Origin: Demequina sp.
GTDB lineage: Bacteria; Actinomycetota; Actinomycetes; Actinomycetales; Demequinaceae
NCBI RefSeq assembly: GCF_016278775.1
Contig: NZ_JADQBF010000095.1
Span: 1-38,923, forward strand
Length of the DNA stretch: 38,923 nucleotides
Direction: 5' to 3'
The position numbers were made by a program, and so were the translations under genes. The notes beneath the pieces are model-generated. The model worked only from the letters and a program-made list of their open reading frames with translations. It was not told the origin of the DNA and ran no database searches. Positions 9,775 through 19,686 of the stretch are shown in pieces (positions within the stretch are counted from its first letter, which is position 1; each line of letters opens with the position of its first letter).

Positions 9775-10109
9775 GCGATTGCCTGTTTTGCCGCATTGCG
9801 GCTGGTGACATCCCCGCCGACGTGGTGGCGCGTACGGACAACGTCGTCGCCTTTCGAGACATCGAGCCCAAGGCTCCCGTGCACGTGCTGGTGGTGCCGA
9901 TCGCACACGTGGCAAACGTGACGGAGGCCGCCGCGCAGATCCCCGACGTGCTTGCCGAGATGGTCGCGGTCGCGCAGCGAGTGGCGGACGCGGAGGCGGA
10001 TGGGGAGTTCCGACTGATCTTCAACACGGGCCCGACCGCGGGGCAGAGCGTGTTCCACGCACATGCCCACGTGCTGGGTGGCGCCGAACTCAAGTGGGAG
10101 AACGCGTGA
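9771..10109 (+). CDS. HIT-domain nucleotide phosphoramidase/hydrolase
   Basis: The 112-aa protein is a compact HIT (histidine triad) protein of the HinT branch. It opens with CLFCRIAAGDIPADVV, in which C4 and C7 are the zinc-type cysteines of many bacterial HinT proteins. It ends with the catalytic triad HAHAHVLGG at H96, H98 and H100. HinT enzymes hydrolyse AMP-lysine and other nucleoside phosphoramidates; the physiological substrate is unknown. It overlaps rsmE upstream and phoH downstream by 4 bp each, so it belongs to the hrcA operon. Confidence 0.94.
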   Translation: MSDCLFCRIAAGDIPADVVARTDNVVAFRDIEPKAPVHVLVVPIAHVANVTEAAAQIPDVLAEMVAVAQRVADAEADGEFRLIFNTGPTAGQSVFHAHAHVLGGAELKWENA

Positions 10110-11194
10110 GTTCATCCCGAGTCGTGATTGTTGACGACGCCGCCACGATGCCAGCGTTGCTCGGTACCGCGGATTCCGTGCTCAAGGAGGTCGAGCGCGC
10201 GTATCCCACGGTCGACGTTTTGGTGCGCGGCAACCACATCTCCCTCACGGGTGACGATGCTGACGTGTCGGAGTGCGCGGCCGCGATCGAGGAGCTTCGC
10301 TCGCTGCTCGCGGCGGGCGTCCCCCTGACCCCCGACGTGGCCCGCGAGTCGGTGCGCATGCTGCAGGGCGCGCGATCGGCGGTGGCGGCCGCCCGCCACG
10401 ACGTCGCTCACGGTGAGGACCCGCCCAGTTCCGTCGCCATCCTGTCCCGATCCATTCTCAGTTCGCGCGGCCGCACCATCCGACCCAAGACGGAGGGGCA
10501 AGCCGCCTACGTGCAGCAAATCGAACGCCACACCGTCACCTTCGGCATCGGCCCTGCTGGCACGGGCAAGACCTACCTGGCGATGGCGCAGGCGGTGGCG
10601 GCTCTCCAGGCCAAGCGGGTGTCGCGCATCATCCTGACCAGACCGGCCGTTGAGGCGGGGGAGCGGCTCGGATTCCTCCCAGGGACCCTGTCGGAGAAGA
10701 TCGACCCCTACTTGCGGCCGCTGTATGACGCGCTGCACGACATGGTGGACCCGGAATCGATCCCCAGGCTCATCGAGGCTGGCACGATCGAGGTGGCGCC
10801 GCTCGCGTACATGCGCGGGCGCACGCTCAACGACGCGTTCATCATTTTGGACGAGGCGCAGAACACCACACGCGAGCAGATGAAGATGTTCCTCACGCGC
10901 CTGGGATTCGGCTCCACCATGGTGGTGACGGGCGACATCACTCAGGTTGACCTCCCCGGAGGCACCACCTCGGGTTTGCGCGCCGCGCGCGACATTCTGC
11001 AAGGGATCGACGACATCGGCTTCAGCGAACTCGGAGCCCAAGACGTGGTGCGCCACCGACTCGTGAGCGACATCATCACCGCCTACGCCGGCGACGAGGC
11101 GAGGCGGGAGCGCGCGCCGCGCGATGGCCAGCAGCGCCGCTATGCGCACGGCGCCGAGCGTCGGCCCACCCCGCGCAAGGAGACTGACGCGTGA
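10106..11194 (+). CDS. phoH: PhoH family P-loop ATPase
   Basis: The 362-aa protein has an N-terminal KH-like region followed by a PhoH ATPase domain. Walker A is GPAGTGKT at about 149-156, Walker B is FIILDEAQNTT, and TGDITQVDLP follows. These features match the PhoH-like proteins always found beside ybeY in actinobacteria, which are thought to act in RNA processing; helicase or ATPase activity is known for relatives, but the role of this one is not. The GTG at 10106 overlaps the HIT stop and has GGGAG about 6 nt upstream; an in-frame GTG at 10094 is an alternative. Its TGA overlaps the ybeY GTG by 4 bp. Confidence 0.93.
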   Translation: MSSSRVVIVDDAATMPALLGTADSVLKEVERAYPTVDVLVRGNHISLTGDDADVSECAAAIEELRSLLAAGVPLTPDVARESVRMLQGARSAVAAARHDVAHGEDPPSSVAILSRSILSSRGRTIRPKTEGQAAYVQQIERHTVTFGIGPAGTGKTYLAMAQAVAALQAKRVSRIILTRPAVEAGERLGFLPGTLSEKIDPYLRPLYDALHDMVDPESIPRLIEAGTIEVAPLAYMRGRTLNDAFIILDEAQNTTREQMKMFLTRLGFGSTMVVTGDITQVDLPGGTTSGLRAARDILQGIDDIGFSELGAQDVVRHRLVSDIITAYAGDEARRERAPRDGQQRRYAHGAERRPTPRKETDA

Positions 11195-11646
11195 TCGAAG
11201 TCAACAACGAGACCGACGCCACCATCGACGAGGCGGAGTTTGCCGCGCTGGGTGCCTTCGTGTTGGGGCAGATGCACGTGGCATCGGACGCGGAGTTGGC
11301 CATCCTCTTCGTGGACGAGGCCGCCATGACGGACCTCCACGTCAAGTGGATGGACGAACCGGGCCCCACCGATGTGCTGAGCTTCCCGATGGACGAGTTG
11401 CGGCCGGGCACGCCGGACACGCCTACGCCTGCTGGCCTGCTGGGAGACATCGTGGTGTGCCCCACCGTCGCGGTGGAACAGGCCAAGAAGGCGGGCCACT
11501 CCGCCGAAGAGGAGATGCTTCTCCTGACGACGCATGGCATCCTCCACCTGCTCGGTTACGACCATGCGGAACCGGCGGAAGAGAAGGAGATGTTCGCCCT
11601 CCAGCGCAACCTCTTGCTGACCTTCCTCGCGCAGCGCGCCCCATGA
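11191..11646 (+). CDS. ybeY: Endoribonuclease YbeY (rRNA maturation factor)
   Basis: The 151-aa protein carries the zinc site HGILHLLGYDH with ligands H115, H119 and H125, preceded by TDVLSFPMDE and LLGDIVVC, all standard YbeY motifs. YbeY takes part in 16S rRNA 3' maturation and ribosome quality control. The length is normal. It starts at a GTG overlapping the phoH stop and ends overlapping the next gene by 4 bp, so it is part of the coupled operon. Confidence 0.96.
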   Translation: MIEVNNETDATIDEAEFAALGAFVLGQMHVASDAELAILFVDEAAMTDLHVKWMDEPGPTDVLSFPMDELRPGTPDTPTPAGLLGDIVVCPTVAVEQAKKAGHSAEEEMLLLTTHGILHLLGYDHAEPAEEKEMFALQRNLLLTFLAQRAP

Positions 11647-12980
11647 GTTCCGAGGCCATTGCGCTGCTCGTCTCGTTTGGGCTGGCGAGCATGCTGGGAG
11701 CCGCCGTGATGCACGCCATTGTGGCGGCATTCGAGCAGCTTCCCCACGCCAGGGAACGGGTGATGGGCGAGGCGACACGCGCGGACGGCCGTCCCACCCT
11801 TGCGGCGAGGCTTGCGCGTGACACCGACGAGGTGGACAACGCCGCGTCCGTCGTCTACGCCATCCTCGAGGCCGTCGCGCTCGTGTCGTGGAGCGTGCTC
11901 GCGTGGACCTGGGGCAGGGAACTCTCGTGGCCCGGATGGGTCGCCGCGCTCGCGACCATGGCCCTCGCGGCCGCGTACTCGCTACTGCTGGTGCGGGCCG
12001 CCCCCCGCATGGCGGCGCGCGCGCATCCCGAGACGACGGTGAACGTTCTCGCTCCCATCGGCGTCGCCCTGATCGCACTATCGACGCCGGTGCGCCGTGT
12101 GATTCCCGTGTTGCGCATGCCCGCTCTGTCAGAGGCCGAGGACCTGGTGGAGAAGGCCCAAGACGCGCTCGAGGACGAGGATGCGGAACTGCTTCGCGGC
12201 GTCGTGAACCTGGGAGACACCCTTGCGCGCGAGGTGATGGTGCCGCGCACCGACATGGTGACCATCGCAGCAGGCACGCCCCTGCGCAAGGCGATGCTGC
12301 TATTCATGAGATCCGGCTTCTCCCGCGTGCCTGTGATCGGCGACGGTACGGACGACGTGCGCGGCCTGCTGTACCTCAAGGACGTAGTGCGCGCCACGTG
12401 GGACCACCAGGACGCGCTCGACACTCCGGTGGACGAATACATGCGCGAGCCCGTCTTCTTGCCGGAGTCCGTGGCGGCCGACGACCTGCTGAGGCGCATG
12501 CAGGACGAGGTGTTTCACATGGCGATCGTGATCGACGAGTTCGGCGGCGTGGCGGGACTCGTGACCATCGAGGATGCGCTGGAAGAAATCGTGGGCGAAC
12601 TGACGGACGAGCATGATCGCGCCGAGCCGCACGCGGTCGACCTAGGCGAGGGGCGGTTTCGCGTCCCCGCACGGCTGGCGATCGACGAGCTGGGCGAGCT
12701 CTTCGACATCGAGATTGAGGACGACGACGTCGACACCGCGGCTGGGCTGCTCACCAAGGCATTGGGCAAAGTGCCGATTCCCGGATCGACCGCACACGCG
12801 CACGGGCTGACGCTCACGGCGGAGCGTGCCGAGGGACGTAGGCGTAGGCTCACGTGGCTACTGGTCGAGCGCACCCCCGTGCCGACCGCCGGTGCCGACG
12901 ATCGAGGCGCCGCTCCAGACGGCAGGAATCGGTCGTCTGGCCGCTCCAATGGAAGAAGAAGGTCCGCCTCAGATGACTGA
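11643..12980 (+). CDS. CNNM/CorC-type membrane protein with CBS pair (hemolysin C family)
   Basis: The 445-aa protein has an N-terminal membrane region with about four hydrophobic segments (around 4-30, 68-90, 98-118 and 130-150). After it come AREVMVPRTDMVTI and a tandem CBS pair (about 195-315), with HMAIVIDEFGGVAGLVTIED marking the second CBS. A CorC_HlyC transporter-associated domain lies at about 330-410, and a basic low-complexity tail rich in Arg, Ser and Gly ends the protein. The family is linked to Mg2+/Co2+ efflux or homeostasis, not haemolysis. The membrane part is less conserved than in typical CNNM proteins. The ATG overlaps the ybeY stop, and its 3' end overlaps era by 8 bp. Confidence 0.9.
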   Translation: MSSEAIALLVSFGLASMLGAAVMHAIVAAFEQLPHARERVMGEATRADGRPTLAARLARDTDEVDNAASVVYAILEAVALVSWSVLAWTWGRELSWPGWVAALATMALAAAYSLLLVRAAPRMAARAHPETTVNVLAPIGVALIALSTPVRRVIPVLRMPALSEAEDLVEKAQDALEDEDAELLRGVVNLGDTLAREVMVPRTDMVTIAAGTPLRKAMLLFMRSGFSRVPVIGDGTDDVRGLLYLKDVVRATWDHQDALDTPVDEYMREPVFLPESVAADDLLRRMQDEVFHMAIVIDEFGGVAGLVTIEDALEEIVGELTDEHDRAEPHAVDLGEGRFRVPARLAIDELGELFDIEIEDDDVDTAAGLLTKALGKVPIPGSTAHAHGLTLTAERAEGRRRRLTWLLVERTPVPTAGADDRGAAPDGRNRSSGRSNGRRRSASDD

Positions 12981-13878
12981 GTTTCGCTCCGGCTTCGCCG
13001 CGTTTGTTGGCCGTCCCAACGCAGGCAAGTCGACCCTCATGAACGCGCTCGTGGGGGAGAAGGTCGCCATCATGTCGTCGCGCCCTCAGACCACCCGCCG
13101 CGCCATCCGCGGCATCGTCAATCGGGACGACGCCCAACTGGTCGTCGTCGACACTCCTGGCCTGCATCGTCCCCGCACGCTGCTCGGCGAGCGGCTGAAC
13201 GACGTGGTGAGGGAGACGTTCGCCGAGGTGGACGTCATCGGCTTCTGCCTCCCGGCCGACGAGAAGATCGGCCCCGGCGACAAGTGGATCGCGCGCGAGC
13301 TGAGCGAGGCTAGGGCGCCCGTGGTCGCGATCGTCACCAAGGTCGACAAGGTGTCGCGTGACCGCGTGGCAGCGCACCTCATGGAGGTCCAAGAACTCGG
13401 CGACTTTGTCGACATCGTGCCCGTCTCTTCGGTCGAGGGCATCCAGGTGGACGTGCTCACCGACGTGCTGGTGAGCCACCTTCCCGCAGGCCCGGTGCTG
13501 TACAGGGATGGCGAGGTGACGGACGAGCCTGAAGACGTCATGGTCGCGGAGCTCATTCGCGAGGCCGCGCTCGAGGGTGTGCGCGACGAGTTGCCGCACT
13601 CGATTGCCGTGATGGTCGAGGAGATGGTCGAGCGCGAACAGGACGCCGACGACCCTCGGACGCCCGTGCTGATCGTTCGCGCCCAGTTGTATGTCGAGCG
13701 CGACAGTCAGAAGGGCATCATCATCGGGAAGGGCGGCGAACGCCTCAAGGCCGTGGGAGCCGAGGCGCGCGCGGGAATCGAGCGTCTCCTGGGCAGGCGC
13801 GTCTACCTGGACCTGCACATCAAGATCGCCAAGGAGTGGCAGCGAGACCCCAAGCAATTGGGGCGCATGGGCTTTTGA
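12973..13878 (+). CDS. era: GTPase Era
   Basis: The 301-aa protein has G1 GRPNAGKS (13-20), the switch region SSRPQTTRRAIRG, G3 DTPG and G4 TKVD. The C-terminal KH domain contains KGIIIGKGGERLK. Era binds 16S rRNA and is needed for 30S assembly, which fits its position with ybeY and rsmE. The ATG at 12973 is 8 bp inside the end of the CorC gene, with AAGAAGG upstream. An in-frame ATG 24 bp earlier is less likely, because family members start close to the TEFRSGFAAFVG segment. Confidence 0.97.
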   Translation: MTEFRSGFAAFVGRPNAGKSTLMNALVGEKVAIMSSRPQTTRRAIRGIVNRDDAQLVVVDTPGLHRPRTLLGERLNDVVRETFAEVDVIGFCLPADEKIGPGDKWIARELSEARAPVVAIVTKVDKVSRDRVAAHLMEVQELGDFVDIVPVSSVEGIQVDVLTDVLVSHLPAGPVLYRDGEVTDEPEDVMVAELIREAALEGVRDELPHSIAVMVEEMVEREQDADDPRTPVLIVRAQLYVERDSQKGIIIGKGGERLKAVGAEARAGIERLLGRRVYLDLHIKIAKEWQRDPKQLGRMGF

Positions 13879-13890
13879 CAAGCGCCCTCT

Positions 13891-13900
13891 GAACCGGTTC
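13891..13900. promoter_or_regulatory. LacI-type operator-like palindrome GAACCGGTTC
   Basis: A perfect 10-bp palindrome with a central CG, in the style of LacI/GalR-family operators. It lies 13 bp after the era stop and about 80 bp before the start of the large carbohydrate-active gene. Regulators of sugar genes in actinobacteria often use such sites. No regulator gene is adjacent, so the assignment is inference. Confidence 0.4.
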
Positions 13901-13928
13901 CATTGGGGGGTGTGGTCGCGCTCTCACG

Positions 13929-13946
13929 GTGACGCGATCGCGTCAC
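13929..13946. promoter_or_regulatory. Perfect 18-bp palindrome upstream of the GH94-like gene
   Basis: GTGACGCGATCGCGTCAC is a perfect 18-bp palindrome, 34 bp before the ATG at 13980. Its length makes chance unlikely even in GC-rich DNA, and its position suits an operator close to the transcription start. The binding protein is unknown. Confidence 0.5.
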
Positions 13947-13979
13947 TCGCGTGATCGATTCTGCCCATGGAGGCGTGCA

Positions 13980-16900
13980 ATGACGGACGAACTGGCGGCC
14001 ACTGCTGCGACGACGCGCGGGCCGCGGGAGGACGTCGACGGCGCCCTAGTAGACCTCGACGGCGAGCGCTTCTATCGCATCGGTCACTACGACCGCATGG
14101 ACCCGTTCTTCATGAGCGTGGTGAGCGACTCAGACCACTGGATGTTCCTGTCGAGCACCGGGGGCCTCACCGCCGGCCGCCGCGAACCCGACAACTCGCT
14201 CTTCCCGTACTACACCGATGACCGCATCCACGATTCCGCGGAGACCACAGGATCGCTCACCGTGGTGCGCGCCACTCGCGAGGGCCGGGCGATGCTGTGG
14301 GAGCCGTTCTCGACCCGCCAGGAGGGCCTCTTCCGCACCGAACGCGCGCTCTACAAGAGCGTCTACGGCAACCGTGTGGTCTTCGAGGAGGCCAACCACG
14401 ACCTCGGCCTCGTGTTCCGCTACTCGTGGGCCAACAGCGACGCGTACGGCTTTGTGCGGCAGTCACAGTTGCGCAACACCTCAGACGCCCCCGTCTCCGT
14501 CGAGATCCTGGACGGCATCCGCAACGTGTTGCCATCCGGCGTCAGCCGTCGATTCCAACTGGAGTTCAGCACGCTCGTCGATGGCTACAAGCGCACAGAG
14601 ACGGCCGAGGACACCGACCTCGCCCTCTTCCGACTCAGTTCGATCCCCGTGGACACCGCCGAGCCCAGCGAGGCGCTCAGGGTCAACGTGGCGTGGGCGA
14701 CCGGCCTCGAGGACGCCACCGTGTTGTTGTCGGAGATCCAGTGCGACGCGTTCCGCCGCGGACTAGCGGTCACGGCAGAGACGGACATTCGCGGTCGACG
14801 CGGCGCGTACCTGGTGTCTGCGTCGCTCTCCCTCGGCCCGGGGGAGTCCGCGGACTGGCTTGTGGCGGCGGAGGTCGAGCTGGACGCCACGCGAGTGCGC
14901 GCCCTCATGAGGGACATGGCCGAGCCAGGCCTGAAGGACCGGGTCCTCGCCGATGTCGCCCGCGGCACGGAGAAGTTGGTGCGCATCGTCGGCGAGACGG
15001 ACGGCCTGCAGGCCACCGCCGACGAGCCGAGCGTGTGGCGCCACTTCGCCAACACCCTGTTCAACGCGATGCGTGGAGGCATTCCCGACCGCGGCTACGG
15101 CATCTCGCGCGACGACCTCCGCGCGTATCTGGCGAAGACGAACGCCCCCGTCGGCGCCCGCCACGCCGACTTCATCGCCTCCCTCCCCGCCGAGCTGCTG
15201 CGCGACGACCTGATGGAGCGCGTCGCGGCCGTCGGCGACATCGACCTTGAGCGGCTCGCGGCCGAGTACTTGCCGCTGTCGTTCAGCCGTCGCCACGGGG
15301 ATCCCAGCCGCCCCTGGAACTCGTTCTCCATTCGCCTGAAGGACGACCAGGGCCAGCCAATGCTGAACTACCAGGGAAATTGGCGAGACATCTTCCAGAA
15401 TTGGGAGGCGCTCGCGCTGTCCTACCCTGCGTTTGTCGACGCGATGCTCTTCAAGTTTGCGGACTCCTCCACCGTGGACGGCTACAACCCGTACCGCGTG
15501 CTGCGCGAGGGCTACGAGTGGGAAGTGCTGGACCCCGAGGACGATTGGGCGAACATCGGCTATTGGGGCGATCACCAGGTGATCTACCTGTTGCGCCTGC
15601 TCGAGGTCGCCGAACGCCACAGCCCCGGCAGCCTCGCCCCGCTGCTGAGTCGCAAGGTGTTCACGTTCGCGGACGTTCCCTACCGGATCCGGCCGTACGA
15701 GCACCTGCTGCGCGATCCCAGGGACACGATTGACTTTGACCAGAGCGTGAACGACGCGGCGCTTGAGCGCGCGACAAGGATCGGCTCGGACGGCAAGGCA
15801 GTGCTTGACGCCGACGGCGGCCTGCTACGCGCCAACCTCACCGAGAAGTTGCTCATCGTGGCGCTCTCCAAGCTGTCGAACTACGTTCCTGCCGCCGGCA
15901 TCTGGATGAACACTCAGCGCCCCGAATGGAACGACGCGAACAACGCGTTGGTCGGCAACGGCGTGTCCATGGTCACGCTGTGCTACCTGCGCAGGTATCT
16001 GGCGTTTGTGGACGCACAGTTCACGGCGTCTGGCATTCGCGAGGTTGAGATTGCGGCGCCAGTGGCGCAGTGGCTCGCCGACGTCGCGGGAGCCTTCGGG
16101 GATCACGCGCACCTCGCGTCGGGCGCGGTCTCCGACGCGGACCGCAAAGCGCTGCTCGATCAACTGGGGGCCGCGGGCACCGCGCACCGCGAACGCGCCT
16201 ACGGCGAGGCGTCTCGCGGGCCGGCGACCACCGTGCCTATGGCGGAGGTGCGCGCGTGCATCCAGGCGGCACTGCGCCACGCGGACCACACGATCGCCAG
16301 CAATCGCCGCGAGGACGGCCTGTACCACTCGTACAACATCATGCGCGTGTCGCCGGACGGGATTGCGATCAAGCATCTCAACGAGATGCTTGAGGGTCAG
16401 GTTGCAGTGCTGAGTAGCGGACTGCTCGACACCGCTCAGATCGCGGATCTGCTGGACGCCTTGCGGGCAAGCGAGCTGTACCGCGCTGATCAGAACAGTT
16501 ACATCCTGTATCCAGACCACGAGCTTCCGCACTTTCTCGATAAGAATCTGGTGCCAGCCGACGACGTGGCGGGCTCGGGCCTGCTCACGGCAATGCTGGA
16601 GCGGGGAGACAACCGCATCGTCACCGCCGACGTTGATGGTGCAGTGCACTTCAATGCCGCCTTCCGCAACGCCGACTACTTGGCCGAGGCCCTTGCCGCC
16701 GTCGGCGAGGGGGAGTACGCCTCGCTGGTCGAAAAGGACGGCGCCCGCGTGCTCGGCATCTACGAGGAGGTCTTCCACCACGCATCCTTCACGGGGCGCT
16801 CTGGCACGTTCTACAAGTACGAGGGTCTCGGCTCGATCTACTGGCACATGGTGTCGAAGCTGCTGCTTGCGGTGGACGAGGCGCGTCTTGGTGCAATCCA

Positions 16901-17432
16901 GTCCGGCGCGGCGCCTGCCGACATCGCGCGGCTCGAGCGCCACTACGACCAGATCCGGGAGGGCATCGGGGTCCACAAGTCGCCGGCCGACTACGGTGCG
17001 GTGCCCACCGACCCGTACTCGCACACGCCCAGCTTCTCCGGAGTGCAGCAGCCAGGAATGACGGGTCAGGTGAAGGAGGACCTCATCACACGCGCGAGCG
17101 AGATGGGTGTGGTGGTCGAGGGCGGGGTCATCCGGTTTGAGCCGCGGATCGTGCGCACCCAGGAGTTCCTCGACGCGCCCGCGAACCTCAGCTATGTCCG
17201 CCTGGACGGCGAGCTCGAGGACGTTGCACTGGAGACGGGGACGATGGGCTTCACGCTGTGTCAGGTACCGGTGGTGCTCCACCGCGACGGCCAGGAAGGC
17301 ATCGTCGTGACCCGTGGGGTCCAAGAGGACCGGATTGACGGACTCGGCCTGGGCCGTGGCGACTCGGCGGCGATCTTCGGGCGCACCGGCCAGATCTCCC
17401 GCCTCGACGTCTTCTTGGGGCTTGCGGACTGA
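13980..17432 (+). CDS. Large GH94-like (alpha/alpha)6-barrel carbohydrate-active protein
   Basis: The 1150-aa protein has no signal peptide or membrane segment, so it is probably cytosolic. The N-terminal 300 or so residues read as a beta-sandwich (WMFLSSTGGLTAGRR, LRNTSDAPVSVEILDGIRN). The middle and C-terminal parts are helical with aromatic-rich motifs: GNWRDIFQNWEAL, DGYNPYRVLREGYEWEV, YWGDHQVIYLLRLLE, PEWNDANNALVGNG (E649-D652), YKYEGLGSIYWHMVSKLL and TDPYSHTP. The layout resembles inverting disaccharide phosphorylases, and EWND may match the catalytic DWND of GH94. The substrate cannot be read from sequence; glucan phosphorylase families of similar length (GH149, GH161) are alternatives. 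The ATG has GGAGG upstream. Neighbours give no pathway, and it appears monocistronic. Confidence 0.55.
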   Translation: MTDELAATAATTRGPREDVDGALVDLDGERFYRIGHYDRMDPFFMSVVSDSDHWMFLSSTGGLTAGRREPDNSLFPYYTDDRIHDSAETTGSLTVVRATREGRAMLWEPFSTRQEGLFRTERALYKSVYGNRVVFEEANHDLGLVFRYSWANSDAYGFVRQSQLRNTSDAPVSVEILDGIRNVLPSGVSRRFQLEFSTLVDGYKRTETAEDTDLALFRLSSIPVDTAEPSEALRVNVAWATGLEDATVLLSEIQCDAFRRGLAVTAETDIRGRRGAYLVSASLSLGPGESADWLVAAEVELDATRVRALMRDMAEPGLKDRVLADVARGTEKLVRIVGETDGLQATADEPSVWRHFANTLFNAMRGGIPDRGYGISRDDLRAYLAKTNAPVGARHADFIASLPAELLRDDLMERVAAVGDIDLERLAAEYLPLSFSRRHGDPSRPWNSFSIRLKDDQGQPMLNYQGNWRDIFQNWEALALSYPAFVDAMLFKFADSSTVDGYNPYRVLREGYEWEVLDPEDDWANIGYWGDHQVIYLLRLLEVAERHSPGSLAPLLSRKVFTFADVPYRIRPYEHLLRDPRDTIDFDQSVNDAALERATRIGSDGKAVLDADGGLLRANLTEKLLIVALSKLSNYVPAAGIWMNTQRPEWNDANNALVGNGVSMVTLCYLRRYLAFVDAQFTASGIREVEIAAPVAQWLADVAGAFGDHAHLASGAVSDADRKALLDQLGAAGTAHRERAYGEASRGPATTVPMAEVRACIQAALRHADHTIASNRREDGLYHSYNIMRVSPDGIAIKHLNEMLEGQVAVLSSGLLDTAQIADLLDALRASELYRADQNSYILYPDHELPHFLDKNLVPADDVAGSGLLTAMLERGDNRIVTADVDGAVHFNAAFRNADYLAEALAAVGEGEYASLVEKDGARVLGIYEEVFHHASFTGRSGTFYKYEGLGSIYWHMVSKLLLAVDEARLGAIQSGAAPADIARLERHYDQIREGIGVHKSPADYGAVPTDPYSHTPSFSGVQQPGMTGQVKEDLITRASEMGVVVEGGVIRFEPRIVRTQEFLDAPANLSYVRLDGELEDVALETGTMGFTLCQVPVVLHRDGQEGIVVTRGVQEDRIDGLGLGRGDSAAIFGRTGQISRLDVFLGLAD

Positions 17433-17454
17433 GCCTGAGCTAGGCAACGCAAAA

Positions 17455-17485
17455 CGCCCCGGTCACCGCAAGGGTGACGGGGGCG
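17455..17485 (-). terminator. Hairpin terminator for the minus-strand miniprotein gene
   Basis: CGCCCC and GGTCACC pair with GGTGAC and GGGGGCG around a short GCAAG loop, a 13-bp stem with one mismatch. On the minus strand the stem is followed directly by TTTT (17454-17451). It lies 35 bp beyond the stop of the 56-aa gene and 22 bp beyond the stop of the convergent GH94-like gene, so it may serve both. Confidence 0.6.
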
Positions 17486-17519
17486 TCGGCGAGGGTTTGT
17501 CGAGGCGGGCGGCTGCTTC

Positions 17520-17690
17520 TCAGTAGCCCGTCTTGGCCATGATCGAAATGCCCTGGGCGATCATCATGAAGAACGCCCCCGAACTCAGCATGAGGATGGC
17601 GAGGATGGCGGGCACCGTGTAGTACGGCGCGTCCTTGATGTCGTTCTTCTTGGCCTTGGGGCTCCGGGTCTCGACCTGTGCGTGGGACAT
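17520..17690 (-). CDS. 56-aa single-pass membrane miniprotein, function unknown
   Basis: This short frame has strong gene signals. The ATG at 17690 is preceded by AAGGAGA at good spacing, a promoter-like TTGACA lies upstream, and a hairpin plus TTTT follows the stop. The 56-aa product has a polar, lysine-rich N-terminus (MSHAQVETRSPKAKKNDIKD), then one hydrophobic helix of about 28 residues (TVPAILAILMLSSGAFFMMI and onward), and ends MAKTGY. The positive N-terminal half suggests an N-in orientation. No family is recognised. It is divergent from the leuA leader, and an inverted repeat covers its likely transcription start, so it appears to be regulated. It could be a subunit or modulator of a membrane complex, but nothing shows which. 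Confidence 0.75.
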   Translation of the reverse strand: MSHAQVETRSPKAKKNDIKDAPYYTVPAILAILMLSSGAFFMMIAQGISIMAKTGY

Positions 17691-17723
17691 GGGTTTCTCC
17701 TTGTGGGGCGTTCTAGTTGTTTG

Positions 17724-17745
17724 GTTAGTTGGTACAGTAACTAAC
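17724..17745. promoter_or_regulatory. Inverted repeat GTTAGTT-N8-AACTAAC (candidate operator)
   Basis: A perfect 7-bp inverted repeat with an 8-nt spacer in an AT-rich patch that stands out in this genome. It overlaps the expected -10 and start of the promoter for the 56-aa gene, a normal place for a repressor site. The regulator is unknown; TetR- or MarR-type proteins use sites of this shape. Confidence 0.55.
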
Positions 17746-17771
17746 TAATCATGTTCTGATCCGCGTGTCAA
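17743..17771 (-). promoter_or_regulatory. Promoter of the 56-aa membrane protein gene
   Basis: A consensus -35 TTGACA occupies 17771-17766 on the minus strand. With a 17-18 nt spacer, the -10 falls on TTAGTT/TAGTTA, which is poor. The candidate operator overlaps this -10, so a weak or regulated core promoter is plausible. Confidence 0.45.
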
Positions 17772-17774
17772 CGC

Positions 17775-17805
17775 TTGACCCAAGATTTCTTTCATCGGCT
17801 AGGGT
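17775..17805 (+). promoter_or_regulatory. leuA leader promoter (leaderless start)
   Basis: The -35 TTGACC (17775-17780), a 19-nt spacer and the -10 TAGGGT (17800-17805) are followed by 6 nt and the ATG of the leader peptide at 17812. Transcription is expected to begin at or near that A, giving a leaderless mRNA. Its -35 lies only a few bases from the divergent TTGACA. Confidence 0.6.
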
Positions 17806-17811
17806 GTGGCT

Positions 17812-17844
17812 ATGCGTGCACGGCGGGTCACCCTGCTCCTTCGT

Positions 17845-17862
<18 letters not shown>
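17812..17862 (+). CDS. leuA leader peptide (leucine attenuator)
   Basis: A 16-aa open frame encodes MRARRVTLLLRRRDEA and stops at TAA. Three consecutive Leu codons of different type (CTG, CTC, CTT at 17833-17841) directly precede the segment that forms the first attenuator stem. This is the layout of a leucine-sensing leader: ribosomes waiting for charged Leu-tRNA would stop at these codons and change the folding of the RNA downstream. No ribosome binding site is seen, in line with a leaderless transcript. The position, 75 bp before leuA, supports the call. Confidence 0.75.

Positions 17863-19685
<1,823 letters not shown>

Positions 19686-19686
<1 letters not shown>

Noticed and set aside
13861-13887. 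GGGCGC/GCGCCC inverted repeat at the end of era as a terminator
   Set aside because: The stem is 6 bp with a 15-nt loop and no T-tract.
15825-17447. Long open frame antisense to the GH94-like gene (about 540 codons)
   Set aside because: Frames this long are expected opposite genes in GC-rich DNA. The translation has no recognisable motifs and no ribosome binding site, and the sense frame has clear domains.
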